Origin: Hofstenia miamia
Lineage: Eukaryota > Xenacoelomorpha > Acoela > Hofsteniidae
Assembly: GCA_900660155.1 (NCBI GenBank)
Contig: CABFPE010000147.1
Span: 1,294,199-1,358,198, forward strand
Reading direction: 5' to 3'
DNA length: 64,000 nt
Below, in pieces: positions 10,987-23,600 of this stretch; within the stretch, counting starts at the first letter, position 1; each line of letters opens with the position of its first letter. The notes beneath the pieces were generated by a model, which was not told where the DNA came from, searched no databases, and worked only from the letters and a program-made list of their open reading frames with translations. Made by a program: the position numbers and the translations under genes.

Positions 10987-11640
10987 TTGAGAAAATGCAC
11001 TATGACATTGTGGACTTATTTTCGTGCTCTTTTCTGCTTCTGTTTAGTTCTCTGCTACTATATCCAATTAGTCCTCACCTCAGGTGCAATTGATTTTATA
11101 GATACCATTGGACGATATCAAAAGTTTATACACTACTGTTCATTTAGAAAAAGCAATAGAAGTAATGGAAATTTTAACAAAGTTGATGTATTTAGAGAAT
11201 TTGAGATTTTAGCAAATTTCTTCTCCACTCACGATCAATTTACTAAAGAATGTCAATCAATGCTCACGGGAATAATGCATAAACATATACATAATCCTTT
11301 AAATAGAAAAACTGACGGAAATTTTAAAAATTGAATACATACAATCTAAAATCTACACCTTGTGATAAAGGAATTGGAATTGCAATCATTAAAGATGACA
11401 ACTACAACATAATGTTAGATATTTTAAATGTTGACGAGCTTGAAAAGATAGAAATGAAAGGAAATACAAAAAACTCTGTCTATGAAAACCAATATAATGC
11501 AGAATTGTTAATTTTAAAAAAACAAAGGAAAATCTTAACATGCAGAAATATATTTCGACTTACAAAGTCATCGTCAGTTTTACAAATTATTCCCACTAAG
11601 TTTACTAGATTTTACAATAATTTTTAAATTACTTGATCGT
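10987..11640 (+). mobile_element. Penelope-like element, N-terminal/RT-entry fragment
   Basis: Two adjoining frames (10987-11334 and 11331-11627) encode VFREFEILANFFSTHDQF and then STPCDKGIGIAIIKDDNYN. The spacing and the K/T-x-x-DKG-x-G-x-x-I-x-x-x-x-Y motif match the region leading into the reverse transcriptase of Penelope-like elements. The rest of the polymerase and the GIY-YIG domain are absent here. It is a different piece from the one at 165-434, though it could belong to the same family. Broken by a frame change between the two frames. Confidence 0.5.
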
Positions 11641-11759
11641 GACGTCTGATGTAATATTTTTGTTTCAAAGTTTAGTCCGCATTTTTTTAAATGATTTTTA
11701 AATTTTTTCTTACTTAAGTGATTGTGCGAAATTTTGTACCGTTTTTCTGTTCGTCGACG

Positions 11760-12640
11760 ATTCTAATTTGTTTAGAGCAGGTCCAGAATGTATTTCTGAA
11801 ATTCAATTAGACAGGTATATTTGCGGACTGTAATTCAGCAAATTTAATGGAATTTAATGCATTGAAATGTGAAGATCTGCCATTCTATCCTCTTGTAAAA
11901 ACTGTCTCCAATTATATAACCAAAATATTCCCTGGAAATCAGACGTAAAAGATCTCGGTGTTATTATATTTTCTAATATCTTGGAATAAACATTACAAGT
12001 CAATAAATGAGAAAAGCCTATTCTATATTATTTCTTTTGAAAAAAAATATCCCATTTTGCTGTCCCTTCTAAAAAGTCTATGCTTCTCAATTACAACATT
12101 TGCATCTCCAGTATATAGTCCATCAATTTGGGCTTACAAATCTTTAATAAGTGCTGAAATTTGCCATCTCATGAATTATCTATTAAAAAAATTGCAGACG
12201 CTTCCATTTCCTCATTACTTCCAATTTTCAAACCTGCTCTTTTTATAAAACTCTGGAACAATTGCTATTATATATCCTGCTCTCATTACTTTTAACAAAA
12301 TTTACACTCCAACCTTCAATCAGATAACTTTGAAAGTTTTCAAAGCAATCCACTTAAAAAGTTTCACTCATATTTCTCCTACTTTGCTGAAACAAGATGT
12401 CATTAATTATCTTCGCAGGAAAAAATTATTAATTTGCTTCACAGGAACAAAATTTTTAGAAGAGTTGCTATCATTTATGTTTTCCCTAAATTTTAAAGAA
12501 GAAAATTTTTGCTCTTACTTTATTAAAGGCCACTGTTCAATTTGTCTACTGAAGTAATATCATTATAAAAACAATTTTATGTTATTTTGTATTTTTGTTC
12601 TTAATAATAAAGTCTTATACTACTACTACTACTAGGCAAC
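11760..12640 (+). mobile_element. LINE reverse transcriptase C-terminal remnant
   Basis: Fragments in several frames read like the C-terminus of an APE-type LINE polymerase: DVKDLGVIIF, then LLKSLCFSITTFASPVYSPS (compare the usual TLYKSLVRPILEYASVVWSP), then a basic helical tail. The piece ends in AATAATAAAGTC followed by a TACTACTAC simple repeat at about 12618-12635, as LINE 3' ends do. Multiple stops; 5' truncated, as is usual for LINEs. Confidence 0.6.
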
Positions 12641-15169
12641 AGTCTACATTTATTTATCGAGCTGTCCATCAAAACTACAATTATTTGGATTCAATTAGAA
12701 TTGAAAGATTCTAATTAGATTTTCTCTCAATTTACTCGTATTTAGCAGTGACATAATTTACTTACCTTTTACTTATTTTTTGTAATATTTTTATACCTTT
12801 GTCATTGTGTTTATATTTTGTATATTTCTTAATTCACTTATGTTGCTATGATTATTATTTATGCATTTGTTGTTGTACTTTTGTTTATATTTTATGCCTT
12901 TCTTATTTCACACACATGTTTATTTATTTTCTTATATTTATTTTGTACTTTTGTTTGCATTGCTTGTATTTATCCAATGCTCCATAAATAGCTTACTTAC
13001 TTACTAGTACTACTAAGAATGAATATTTTTGAATTTGGAATTCCACAAATTTCCATTATATTTCAATTCCATTAAATGATTTCCATTCCCATTTCAATAA
13101 TCTGGAAATGGAATGGAAATTTCGATTTCTATATGCTACCCTGGATTTACGTGGGCCAGAAAATTATGGTTTGGTTGACATATCAAAATAGTAAAAACAA
13201 ATTTTAAATAGAAAGGGAAAATCGTATTGAAGTTTTTGACATCTTTTAAACACTGAAAACCCTGAGTTCGTTTAGATAATTTTTCACCGTGATTTAAATG
13301 ATTACACATATTTTCACGCATTTTTTAACACAAATAACTTAGCAAAACTGAATACTTTCTAAAATATACGTTTGAATAAATCTTCACAGAACGATTTCGA
13401 GTTTGCTCGTTATTTTATCTATTTCAATGTCAACAGTAGATTTTAGGACTGAATCTCACGCTTTTTCCCCTTGAGGGCAACATTTAATATTGTCAAAATT
13501 GTATTTTAGAAACAATTTATCATCAAGTTTCTCGCGAGATTACTTTTCTCTAACGATTTTGGACTAGTTTGTTATGTGAAGAGGTGATTACCACTAGTTG
13601 TTTACTAATGGGAAACATTTAGAAATTTATTTGCTAGGATTTTAAATTTTTGTCAATAATGAGGAAAGCAGAGATTTATGCTCGACAATTGTGAGATAGG
13701 AAGATGACATTTTCAAGTATCTACGTCTTGATATTTGAAAAGCAAGATAAGAGCAGTGATCAACAGATAAATTTTCACCAATAAGGTATGTTTGGGAGCT
13801 CATGCTTAAGAATTTCATTTATCATTTTTCATGGTCTCTTTATTACAGTTGAAGAACTACTTACGGCTTTCTGTGGTAATTATCCCTTTAAGCAGTAGAT
13901 GAAAAGCAAACCGGGTAAGTATTGAAGTATGATTTGGCCATTCTAACAACAATCCATTCAAAATTTTTCGAGGATACGCTGGACGGACAAGGAAATCACG
14001 TGGTTTTAAACATGGTGGAACACATAAAAAATAGCAATACTAATAAATGTGGGGATATTCTTTTTCAATTGTTACTCTAGTAGATGACTTTCATACCTTG
14101 CACCACTACGGAAAAACAGACGTGAAGTACCTATTAAGTTCTTGCCTAATTCTATCTAGAAGAGAAATTTAATGCAGCTTGTTTGAATTTATGCTAAATA
14201 TATATATAATACGTATCGCACATAAGAAACGTAGAAATGTAATTTCAATATCATCAATGCATTTTACAGAACTGTCAAATAATTTGAATAGAATGCAAAA
14301 AATGAGCCTGGAATATAAAGCCCAAAATGAGAGCCCTGATACTGTGCACAAATTTGTTTCAAGTCAACACTTGTCGTGCGACTACATGTAGAGATAGTCA
14401 TGTCAAAGTTTTTGCTCAGAAATTGATTTGATTCGTATAGTTTTACACTCATGAGAGTTAGGTTCTGGTAAGTGCTTAATAGATAGGTTGCCCATCTCAG
14501 GATAAATTAAGAGTAATTCCTTGCATATTATCTGAATTTCCCTAAATACCATATATCCGCTTAGAAAATTTAAAGTAAACTTTTTGAATCAAACTGCCCC
14601 AAATTGTACTTAACGTGGCAAAATTGTAATCGTATAGTGTGGGTTTAAGAAAACCTTAAGTAAACATACCAGGCCTCCGAGCAAGCTTTTGAAGAAACTT
14701 GGCAATTGAATGGAATTCAATAATTGCGTTTTTTTATGTTCGTGGTATCTGTCTGAAGTCTCATTAATTCCTGCCCAAACAAGAAATCTGTTTAGAAGAG
14801 AAATTATCTTTGGCTTATTCTGAAAATAAAGATTAGAACTTGCCTCTAAGTGCATTGAATTCAACGTTGCCTACTTCAACATTGCAGACTAGAATCCCAT
14901 CATCGAGTACCACATTAATTGATTATATTGTTTTGGCTGAAAAAAAATAATGGATGCAATGCAGTGGTCAGAAAAGTGCTTACGGATGAATACAATTGTA
15001 AGATGTATTGAGTTTTCTAGGTCTGAAGTGTCTTTGAAAAATACCACGATGTGGATAAAACCTGTGAAAAGGCACAACTAATAATAAACAATTTTAAATC
15101 GGCACTCTTCAGAAAACCGGCTTCCTGAGTATACTGCCCCTGATTCAACAACAATGCTGATTAATTTTT
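12641..15169. other. Non-genic stretch
   Basis: About 2.5 kb without a supported gene. It contains a T-rich low-complexity part (12780-13000) that opens a spurious hydrophobic frame, and small scattered frames of 60-92 codons with no recognised motifs. Confidence 0.5.
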
Positions 15170-15760
15170 TAGAAATTGTTTAATTTTGTCTCAATTATGA
15201 TAAAATCAAATCGATGACCAACCTTGCTCAAACGAGATTTTGTCCACACTGCCAAGCACAGTAATGCACCAGATCTTTTGCTGTTCAAGAATGGCATTTT
15301 GAGAATATATAGTATGCACTTTCCTTCCCTGCTCAATTTCGAAACAGCAGCCCAAACGATGACTCCAAAAGAATGGTGAATGCTGGAACAGTTGCAATTC
15401 GCTGAATTTTGGATATTGGACAATGGAATTTCACTGAGGATGGACACCTATCTCCTTTAGAGAGAAAATTTTCTCGTCATTGAAGAAAATTTTTCTGATG
15501 TTCCCGACCCAGCACCAGACACTCTTCAGTTTTCTCCCTTTAATTATCCGGTTAGATTTTTTGCTTCTTGGTGAGACTCTTTTGTTGCTTTGACTTATAA
15601 CTGGAAATGTGTAGATCGTCATGAATAATCGGGAGAGGACGGGCAAGCTCCTTTTCATCTTAAACGAGAGTCTTTCTGCAAAAGCGACTTCATAGGCCTC
15701 CATTGTCTTGGATGTACGAAATATTCTTGAGGTACCATTAAAAGTAGCTGCACTCATTAT
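15170..15760 (-). pseudogene. Tc1/mariner transposase remnant
   Basis: Read on the minus strand, a basic N-terminal segment is followed by IFFNDEKIFSLKE (compare FSDEKIF of mariner-type transposases). Then comes SFGVIVWAAVSKLSREGK (compare VMVWAAVS) and a degenerate version of the FQQDGAPAH block. This is the order of the first half of the DDE/D core. Frame changes separate the parts and no inverted repeats were found, so it is an old dead copy. Confidence 0.6.
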
Positions 15761-16039
15761 TTGACTTTGTCTGCTGCAGCTGATGATGTAGTGGAATGTT
15801 CATATTTATAACAAAGGGTAAAAAGCTTGCGGCAACATCATGTTCTCTGTGAATGCAGGAACTAATTAACTAATTGGACATACGATTTGTTTTGCACTAA
15901 ATCTCTGTTAGCACGCACTTGATATTTTGCATAGGATGATGATGGTACGAGATGATTTAGAGGAGGTGTAATTTCTGTTTGTTTTACCATAACTTCGCAC
16001 AAATCCAGTCACGTCTAATTTGGAGAGATTGATATTTCA

Positions 16040-16580
16040 ATTCTATCAGAGCCGAATTATATGACAAATCCGGCAATAACAATAGAAAAGCACGTTTCTG
16101 TATCCGCTCTACCACATGACTTTGATGGTTTGTGACACTGTAATGCCGAGAGGATTGCAGTATTCAAGCATAGATAAGTGTTTCAAAGAAAAATTCTTCC
16201 AGACTAAGCACTACATTTCCACAACAACCCCTTTCCTAAGATAGCTGCACTACCAATATATCAAACTGGGAAATACCATGAGGTGGATTATATACACTTT
16301 TCCAGGTAATTTTCTCACTCTCCTTAATGATGCTAGAAGAATAAATACAGCCTCCTTCTTGATCCTGCTTGAGGATATATATCTGACATTCATGCTGATT
16401 CATGGAAAAATTGTGCTTCAGCAAGATTCAACTTCTTACCCTGCGCTTTCTGAGTACAATCAAGGTTTAGAGAGAGGATTTTTACTTATTTAAATGGTCA
16501 AGCAATAGCCCAGATCTAAAGTCTATCAAATAAATCTAAAACAAATTGCAAAACAATAGCTTCTATTTGGGACCTATACC
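16040..16580 (+). pseudogene. Tc1/mariner transposase C-terminal remnant, opposite strand
   Basis: On the plus strand IVLQQDSTSYPALSEYN (second catalytic Asp block) is followed, after a frame change, by SSNSPDLKSI (compare PPNSPDLNPIE). This is the second half of a mariner-type catalytic core. It lies 280 bases from the minus-strand piece at 15170-15760 but in the opposite orientation, so an inversion or two separate insertions are needed. Confidence 0.55.
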
Positions 16581-16641
16581 AACCATTGGGATCAATATTT
16601 ATTAAAAACGAATTTTAAGGAGAGTGTTAACTCTAAAAATT

Positions 16642-16643
<2 letters not shown>

Positions 16644-16682
<39 letters not shown>

Positions 16683-16686
16683 TATA
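16644..16686. repeat. (TA)n microsatellite
   Basis: About twenty TA units just upstream of the UGT pseudogene. The equivalent position upstream of the intact copy (20420-20446) also has a TA run, so the repeat predates or came with the local duplication. Confidence 0.9.
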
Positions 16687-16819
16687 GCATTTGTCTACTT
16701 CTATGCAAATTATTAAAGTATGGCAAGAGTTGCATTAGCTCACAAACTTAATGCTAATTTTATGTCATTTTCGGAGACTTTCAATAGAAAATAATTTAAG
16801 CAAATATATTTTTCAAAAA

Positions 16820-16920
16820 CTTATCAATAGTTGGCCTTGAAATATATTAAGCAATGCAAATGTTGTTTAGCATTAAATAAAGCTTAAAATCACTCAACTC
16901 ATTGTAAACAACTGGCCTTC
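16820..16920 (+). promoter_or_regulatory. Conserved UGT upstream block (pseudogene copy)
   Basis: It matches the block before the intact UGT at 20590-20683 almost base for base: AAATATATT at 16840, TTGTTTAGCATTAAATAA at about 16863, and the last bases before ATG. It shows that the promoter was duplicated with the gene. Confidence 0.5.
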
Positions 16921-18390
16921 ATGACAGTTACGCTTATAATTTTCGCTCTTCTGCTGCAGAGTATTTGGTCTAAGCATATTGTTATAGTGTCAATATGCTC
17001 ATCACATCTGTACCACACAGAACCAAGTTTGCAAAGATTTTTCAAAATATAAAGCGATATGGAGAATTTTTTGCAGGTTTTAAATAAGTTACAACAAATT
17101 ACACAAGAATTAGGAAAATATGCTTGCATTTGTAATTGATGGTTAGAATTAAGTCTTGCAACCAAGCAAGACATGAACAAAATTTTTTTGAGCTACAATG
17201 ATAACCCTAAATCTACGTGATCATTTCGTTTTAATAGTTATTGATATTGTAGGTTCCTCGAACTAATCTAAACATAACGACCACTATCTTGGTAACATTT
17301 ATCAATGTAACACACGTATTGGGTGACTCTCTTTAGGTGCAACAATCTCAATTTAGAAGAAAATATAACTGATTATATTTTCTGCATCTTGTTCAAAGTC
17401 AATTAAACTGTCATGTAGATTATCCCTTGCTAAATTATTAGAAATAAGAACTATCAATGTACAACAATTTGAAGAAAGAAGTGAAGTAAAAAGTAACCAC
17501 GACCACGCAATAGAAAATACCAATTAGTGACAATCAAGACTAGAAACGTGTCAATTTTTTGAGCCTACCCAACCACACCCTAATCGTCTTCCTAAATTTG
17601 ACCTGACTTGATCATTCTACGACTAATAGTCACCAGTATGCATGTACATTGTTGTTTCAATCAAAATGAAGGCCATATGCTTCAAAATATAAAAAGAAAG
17701 AATAGAGGTTCATAATGGATTGAATGACATTGTTTGAAGAAATCCTAGTGAACTGTAAATGTAGACAACTAGCAAACATTGTATTTGGCAGTCACGTAAA
17801 CACAAACCAAATAATATTATATGTTTGATTAAAATTAAATCCAAGTTGTGAATAGCATTTTTGGTACGTGAAAATTTTGTACATTATATTTATTGTTGCA
17901 AATCTTAAAAATACCAAACTATGTAAAAAAATATAAGGCTGTATCATAGATATCCATTATAATATATAAATATAAATGCTTCATAATATTGGCAACTATA
18001 GTCTTTATCTTCAACTGTATTCATAACAAATGAATTAATCGTTTTTTAAATGCAAATTTTTGGCAGAGTTTAATGAACGAATGTTGATATACTAGGTTTC
18101 ATATTCTTGAATAGGCTATGTATAGATAAATATTGCTTAAATGGTGTTTCTGTTTAAGTTAAAATAGACTTTATAAATTTAATTGTCCTTAATCTGTATT
18201 AAGTGATTTTTTATGGAGGCTTAAAATGGGGAAAGAAATTTTTGATTACCCTGCATACATTTTCATCAATTTTCTTATCAATTTGTACATTTAGAAATTT
18301 ACAATAAATAAGCTTTGATGGAAATTTGTAAAGTAATTATAGTTTTCGACATTTCAGCTTTTCCACAACTAGATAGACTCAATGATATTG
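16921..18390 (+). pseudogene. UDP-glycosyltransferase pseudogene (truncated duplicate)
   Basis: This is a partial tandem copy of the intact UGT at 20684. Exon 1 starts with the same signal peptide (MTVTLIIFALLLQSIWSKHI) and runs to SSHLYHTEP. About 190 bases are then missing, so the exon jumps into intron sequence. Intron sequence is recognisably shared with the intact gene up to about 18380. The acceptor region and the first codons of exon 2 (LDRLNDI) are present at about 18355-18390, where the copy is cut off by a dispersed repeat. The catalytic and donor-binding halves are gone, so no enzyme can be made. The missing middle of exon 1 and the loss of nearly all of exon 2 are separate lesions. 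Confidence 0.9.
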
Positions 18391-18710
18391 GTTCCACATC
18401 AGCCCATTCAAAAACGCGTTCTTACAAATGTCTGCCCGTTTCCAAATTACACTCCCGCATCTAGAAATAAATCTAAACTTTACTTGGTATTTTTTTTAAC
18501 ACAATTCACTCTTATTGTATGCTAGTTTTTTCAAAAGTTTATTTCTAAAAATATTTTAACAAATCTTATTTATGATAAACATAATGTTGGATGGAAAACT
18601 TACCCATACCTTATAATAATTTTGTGCGCCCAACCACACTCGCAGATATAGACAGTTAAAACCGGGTACCCGCTGAATTGTACGGTACCCATACAACAAT
18701 ATTATGTACA
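18391..18710. repeat. Dispersed ~320 bp repeat, copy 1
   Basis: It begins GTTCCACATCAGCCCATTC and ends near ACCGGGTACCCGCTG..TACGGTACCC. A second copy lies at 25281-25672. Its left edge coincides exactly with the break in exon 2 of the UGT pseudogene, so its insertion, or a deletion anchored in it, caused the truncation. No coding capacity; class unknown. Confidence 0.8.
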
Positions 18711-20054
18711 CCATGACTTAACGAATATAAAAATATGAAGTACTCGTTAAGTTGTATCATTGCATAGAACTATGAATGTGTGTGGAGAAACAATAAAGCT
18801 ATATTTTCCCATTTTTCAAATTGTCAACAATTACTACTAATAGCTCAACAGAAAGATCAGTTTTTCGTGAGTTATTAAAAAATGTCAAAAATGAATTTGT
18901 TCAAAATCTGTAACTGCAAGAGGATGCTTGGCTCAATTCTGTCAATAGAGCTGCAAAAAGAATGTACAACTCGATCCATACGTTTACATTCTCACACAAC
19001 ATGACAAGTCTCTGAAATAAAAGTTGTAAACAAATAATTTCCATTAAGTCTTCCATTGATTTCTTCAAACTTGAATTTCTCAAAAGTTTTGAATTATAAT
19101 ATGTTTTTTAGTTTTTAAGGTTAAGTCTATAAAACTGTTATGACGCTCAATTTCGGATAAGGAGGATCTAATAACAAAGGCATTTCTTGCTGTTGCAGTA
19201 TGTTTCAATGAAAAATATATTCAATTTATTTCTTGAACAGCTCTGCCTATTGCTCTATGCCACTCCAGTATAAATTGTCATCACTTATGTTGGTCACAAC
19301 TCACAGTTGCATGTCAATTTTCTTTGTTATTTGAATTGCTAAAGTATGACCCATAATTTTATTTAAAGTGAACCGACAAAATCCAAATACAACTTCAACA
19401 TATGTGACCTGACCCAATGATAATTTAAAATACATGTGACACGACCTGACCCAATTAATTTAGCTCAAAGCAGTGGCCCACACTGACCCGGTTTCAGTCA
19501 ACTCGGCCATTTAAAATTCTGAGCTGAAAGGCACTTAAAATTAGTGCCTGTACAGACTTCTTCTACCCTCAAAACAACTGTTTTATTTAATCGGGATTGT
19601 CGAAGCAAAATCATTGTTGATCAACTTAATCTTTTATTGCCAGAAAAATGTCCAACAGATATTGCAACTAATCCTTGGCTGATGTAGAAAGTAAAATTTC
19701 ATCATTGTGGAAAAGACTTCACATCAACTCAAATTGGATTATCGCTTCTTTTCATGATTATTTTGATAATTTTTACTTATCATTTAAAAATGTATATATG
19801 ACTAATAAATAATAATGCACTTACAATATGAAACCTATTACTATAGTTCTTAATACATATTTTAATTAGGCCCTATATTAGAATTATCAATTTCAAATAA
19901 TGAATTAGGTCTTGAATACTACAAGTAGTTCCAATCCATTTTTTAACAAAATCTCATAAAAATTTATACAAATAGTTTTGAGAACTTCTGCAACAATGTA
20001 ATCCCTTTTTTCTATAAGAAACCCTTTGACCTCAATTTAAGACAATCACCTTAT

Positions 20055-20095
<41 letters not shown>

Positions 20096-20589
20096 AATTT
20101 CCTTTGGTGGTAGTCCAGATCCACTCTTTCTGACAAATGACGTTCGCTTTCCTTCCTTAAAGTCTTGCATTATTTGCTTTCTTGATCATTTCACATACGG
20201 TTTTGGCATCAACCTCGTTACGTCTTAGAGATTCAATGAAGTGATAAATGTGTTCTTTGCTGCCCGTCAACATGACCTAAGACAGTATTGTCACTTGAAT
20301 TTTTTTTCTATAATATCATGTGACTTTGCTTAATTTGTATAATTTTTAAGACATTTGATAAACTTATAGATTAGAGAATTTGAGCTAAGATAGCAAACGG
20401 CGGTTTTTCTGGGACAGCCTATATATATATATATATATGTATATATAATGTTTGTCTACTTCTATGCAAATTACTTAAGCTATGGCAAAAGTTTTATTAG
20501 TTCATACATTTGACGTAAATTTCATGTCATTTGCAGCGTCTTTCAAAAGAAAAATAATTTAAACAAATATATTTTTCAAAAACTTATCA
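18711..20589. other. Non-genic stretch with microsatellites
   Basis: AT-rich sequence. It contains an 8 bp-arm inverted repeat CTTAACGA..TCGTTAAG at about 18718-18753, two copies of GACCTGACCCAAT (19409 and 19450), an (AC)n(AT)n run at 20056-20094 and a (TA)n run at about 20420-20446. The last ~170 bases are shared with the region upstream of the UGT pseudogene. Confidence 0.6.
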
Positions 20590-20683
20590 ACAGTTGGCCT
20601 TGAAATATATTGAGCAATGCAAATGTTGTTTATCATTAAATAACGCTTAATATCACTCGACTCATTGTAAACAACTGGTCTTC
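20590..20683 (+). promoter_or_regulatory. Conserved UGT core promoter / 5' UTR
   Basis: All three UGT copies share ATATTGAGC-x-ATG-x-AA followed by TTGTTT-x-TCATTAAATAA at the same distance from ATG. In this copy an AAATATAT box (20603-20610) sits about 30 bases before TCATT (20633), the spacing of a TATA box and an arthropod-type initiator. Function is inferred from conservation and spacing only. Confidence 0.5.
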
Positions 20684-23600
20684 ATGACAGTTACGCTTAT
20701 AATTTTCGCTCTTCTGCTGCAGAGTATTTGGTCTAAGCATATTGTTATAGTGTCGATATGCTCATCACATCTGTACCACACAGAACCAATTTCCTTTGAA
20801 TTAATGAAACGTGGACATCGCGTAACATACGTTACTTCTGCTGAATGTCAACAACGTGTTGAAAGGTTGGGTGCTCGTATTTTTAAAACTAATAAATGGA
20901 ATTATAACGCAGATGATGCAGTCGGATTTGCTTCATTACTGCGGTTTTCAAAGGTACTGTAGAGAAATGTCGTAAAAGATTTTTCAATATATAAGACGAT
21001 ATAAAAAATTTTTCAACAGGTCAACTAACATGCAGCAAATTACAGAAAAAATTATGAAATTGTGTCCTTATTAGTAAAATTGTTACTTAAAATTAGTTCT
21101 TACATCCAAGCAAAATATGAACAACTAAGTTTAAGTTACAACGATAACACTAATTATACGTCTTAATAGTTATTGGTATTCTAGGTGTGTAATCGTTCAG
21201 TGAACTACTGGAAACATAACGGCCGTTATTTTGCTAACATTGGTATTAGGTGATTGTGTTTTACGTCGGTGTAAGTCAGCGATGGCAGTGCGAAGTCCGT
21301 CGGAGAGATAGGTTTTTTTCAAGTGAAACCTCGGGGACTAAATTATATTTGATATCATTTGTTGATATTGTATAATAATACTCCTAGTATTATTTATTAA
21401 GAAAACTTTTCAACCACTGATATAACTGGGCCGAATCCGGCACGTGTGCGCCACCACGGAATTACTGGTTTTAGTGCAACAATCTCATTTTAGAAGAAAG
21501 TAAGACAGATTTTATTTTCTACATCTTGTATAAAATCAATTAAACTGTCAAATAAAATATCCCTTCATGACACATACACAAAAACCTAAGCATTCTATTA
21601 AATTATGTTCTTGCTAAATTATTAGAAATAAGAGCTATCAATGTACAAGAAATTGGAGAAAGAAGTGAAGTGGTAGAAATTACGTAGGGAGTAGAAAATA
21701 CCAAGTAGTGACAATGACCGTTGTAGAGTCGGAGTAGGAGTTTGAAATAATATTCCATAACTTAATCTTTGTTTAATGATAACAATATGCATACGTCAAT
21801 CCATGTAGATCTACAAGTGGTCTTTAGAATAACGCACAATATTTTACCGAAAAGTGATTCTCTATGAGAACTCCGTTAATTTCTAAAGCTGATTAAAATT
21901 CCTAACTGTAGTTCAATTAAAATGACTGTGATATGCAACAAAATATTGAAATGAGGAATAGACTAGAGAATGATATCGGGTACCCGAATAAACCCGACTT
22001 GATTTGGGTTTTGTGCATCAAATTATCGGGTGGGGTTCGCGTACTGTTTTGGCTCAGTCCAAATGAGCGCTAATAATGTCAGCAAAATTTAGATTGATTT
22101 ATCAAATATTTACTGCTGTTAATCACATTCGATTTAAGTAGTATCCTAGACTTTAAGTAACGCCAATGAAAAGACTAGGATTAAATTATCAGAAAATGAC
22201 TAAACTTAATTACCATTTTATTTGGATCGGGTTCTGGTGTTCATGGATTGAATTACATTGTTTCTAGTAATTCTAGTAAATTGTAAATATCGTCAACTAG
22301 CAATCATACTATTTGGCGGTTCCTTTAAAACAAAACAAATACAATATGATTGATTCAACAGAAATCCAAGTTGTAAATTGCATTTTTTCACCTGAAAATT
22401 TTGTTTTATATATTCTTATTTTTGCAAATACTAAAAATAGCATATTATGCAAAACAACTATAAGGCTGTATTTTAGATATGCATTTCAATATTTGTTGCA
22501 AATAAATGCGATAAATACTGCTTCATAATATTGGAAGATGTCCACTATAATATTCACCGCCAACTGTATTTATTAGAAATATATTGATCGTGTTTTGAAT
22601 GAAAATTTTTGGCTGCGTTTAGTGAATCAAATGTTGGTTTCATATTCTTGAATATGCTATGTAGAGATGAGTATGTTTATGCTTAAGCTAACATATATTT
22701 AGTTGTCTTTAATCTGTATTAAGTGATTTTTTATGGAGACTTAAAATGGGGAAGGAACTTTTGGATTATCCTGCATTTATTCTTGTCAATTTTCTTATAA
22801 ATTGTTACATTTTGAATTTTACAACAAATAATTAATGGAAATTTGTAAAGTATTTATACTTTTCGACATTTCTCTTTTTAAGCAACTAGATAGACTTAAT
22901 GATATTGCTTGCAAGGAATTGAAAGATCTGGTGGTGCATTCAAAGCCTGATCTAATTCTAGCGCACTTTACTACAGCTGCTGTTGGAGTTATAGCAGAAA
23001 AATACAGTATTCCATTTGTCATCCTACACTTTGTAGCATTAGATATATCAGCTTTCGACAACGAGAGGGTTTTTCTAAAGGCAAATTTTGGAATAGACGA
23101 TAACCACTCTTTTGTAACAAAACTGTTATCACAAACTGCCACTTACTTGTTTAATTATATAACCTTTTCCACAATAAGTGATTCAGCAAATCGAATGCGA
23201 AAAGAACTACAAATGTCTGACGCATTTTCGTCATATTCTCATTTCTCAATAAGCTATCCATCATTGACAATGTTGAATGCGGGTTTTCAGAAAAGTTACC
23301 GCGCAGAAAACGTGACAAGTTTAGGTATTATAAAAACTAATCTAACCTATCCACCAATTTCAGACAAAATTTCCAAATTCATTGAAGACAATAGTAATCC
23401 TGTCATGTATGTGTCATTTGGTAGTGAACTTAAGCCAGAAATTGGAATGCACAAAGCAATTATGAATGTCCTTTCAAATCAGAAGAAATATAGTATTATT
23501 TATGCGAGATATCCCCATGATTATAGCAATGGGGATCTACCTAATCATGTATTGGCAGAAGACTTTATAGCTCAACGTTCTCTGTTAAGACATGAGAATG

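Noticed and set aside
12799-12987. Cys/Tyr/Leu-rich 62-codon frame resembling a membrane protein
   Set aside because: It comes from a T-rich low-complexity stretch (TTTATTTT-type words); composition explains it fully.
22819-23142. 107-codon minus-strand frame, also 38420-38647 on plus
   Set aside because: Both are antisense shadows of UGT exon 2 and appear at equivalent places in the two paralogues.
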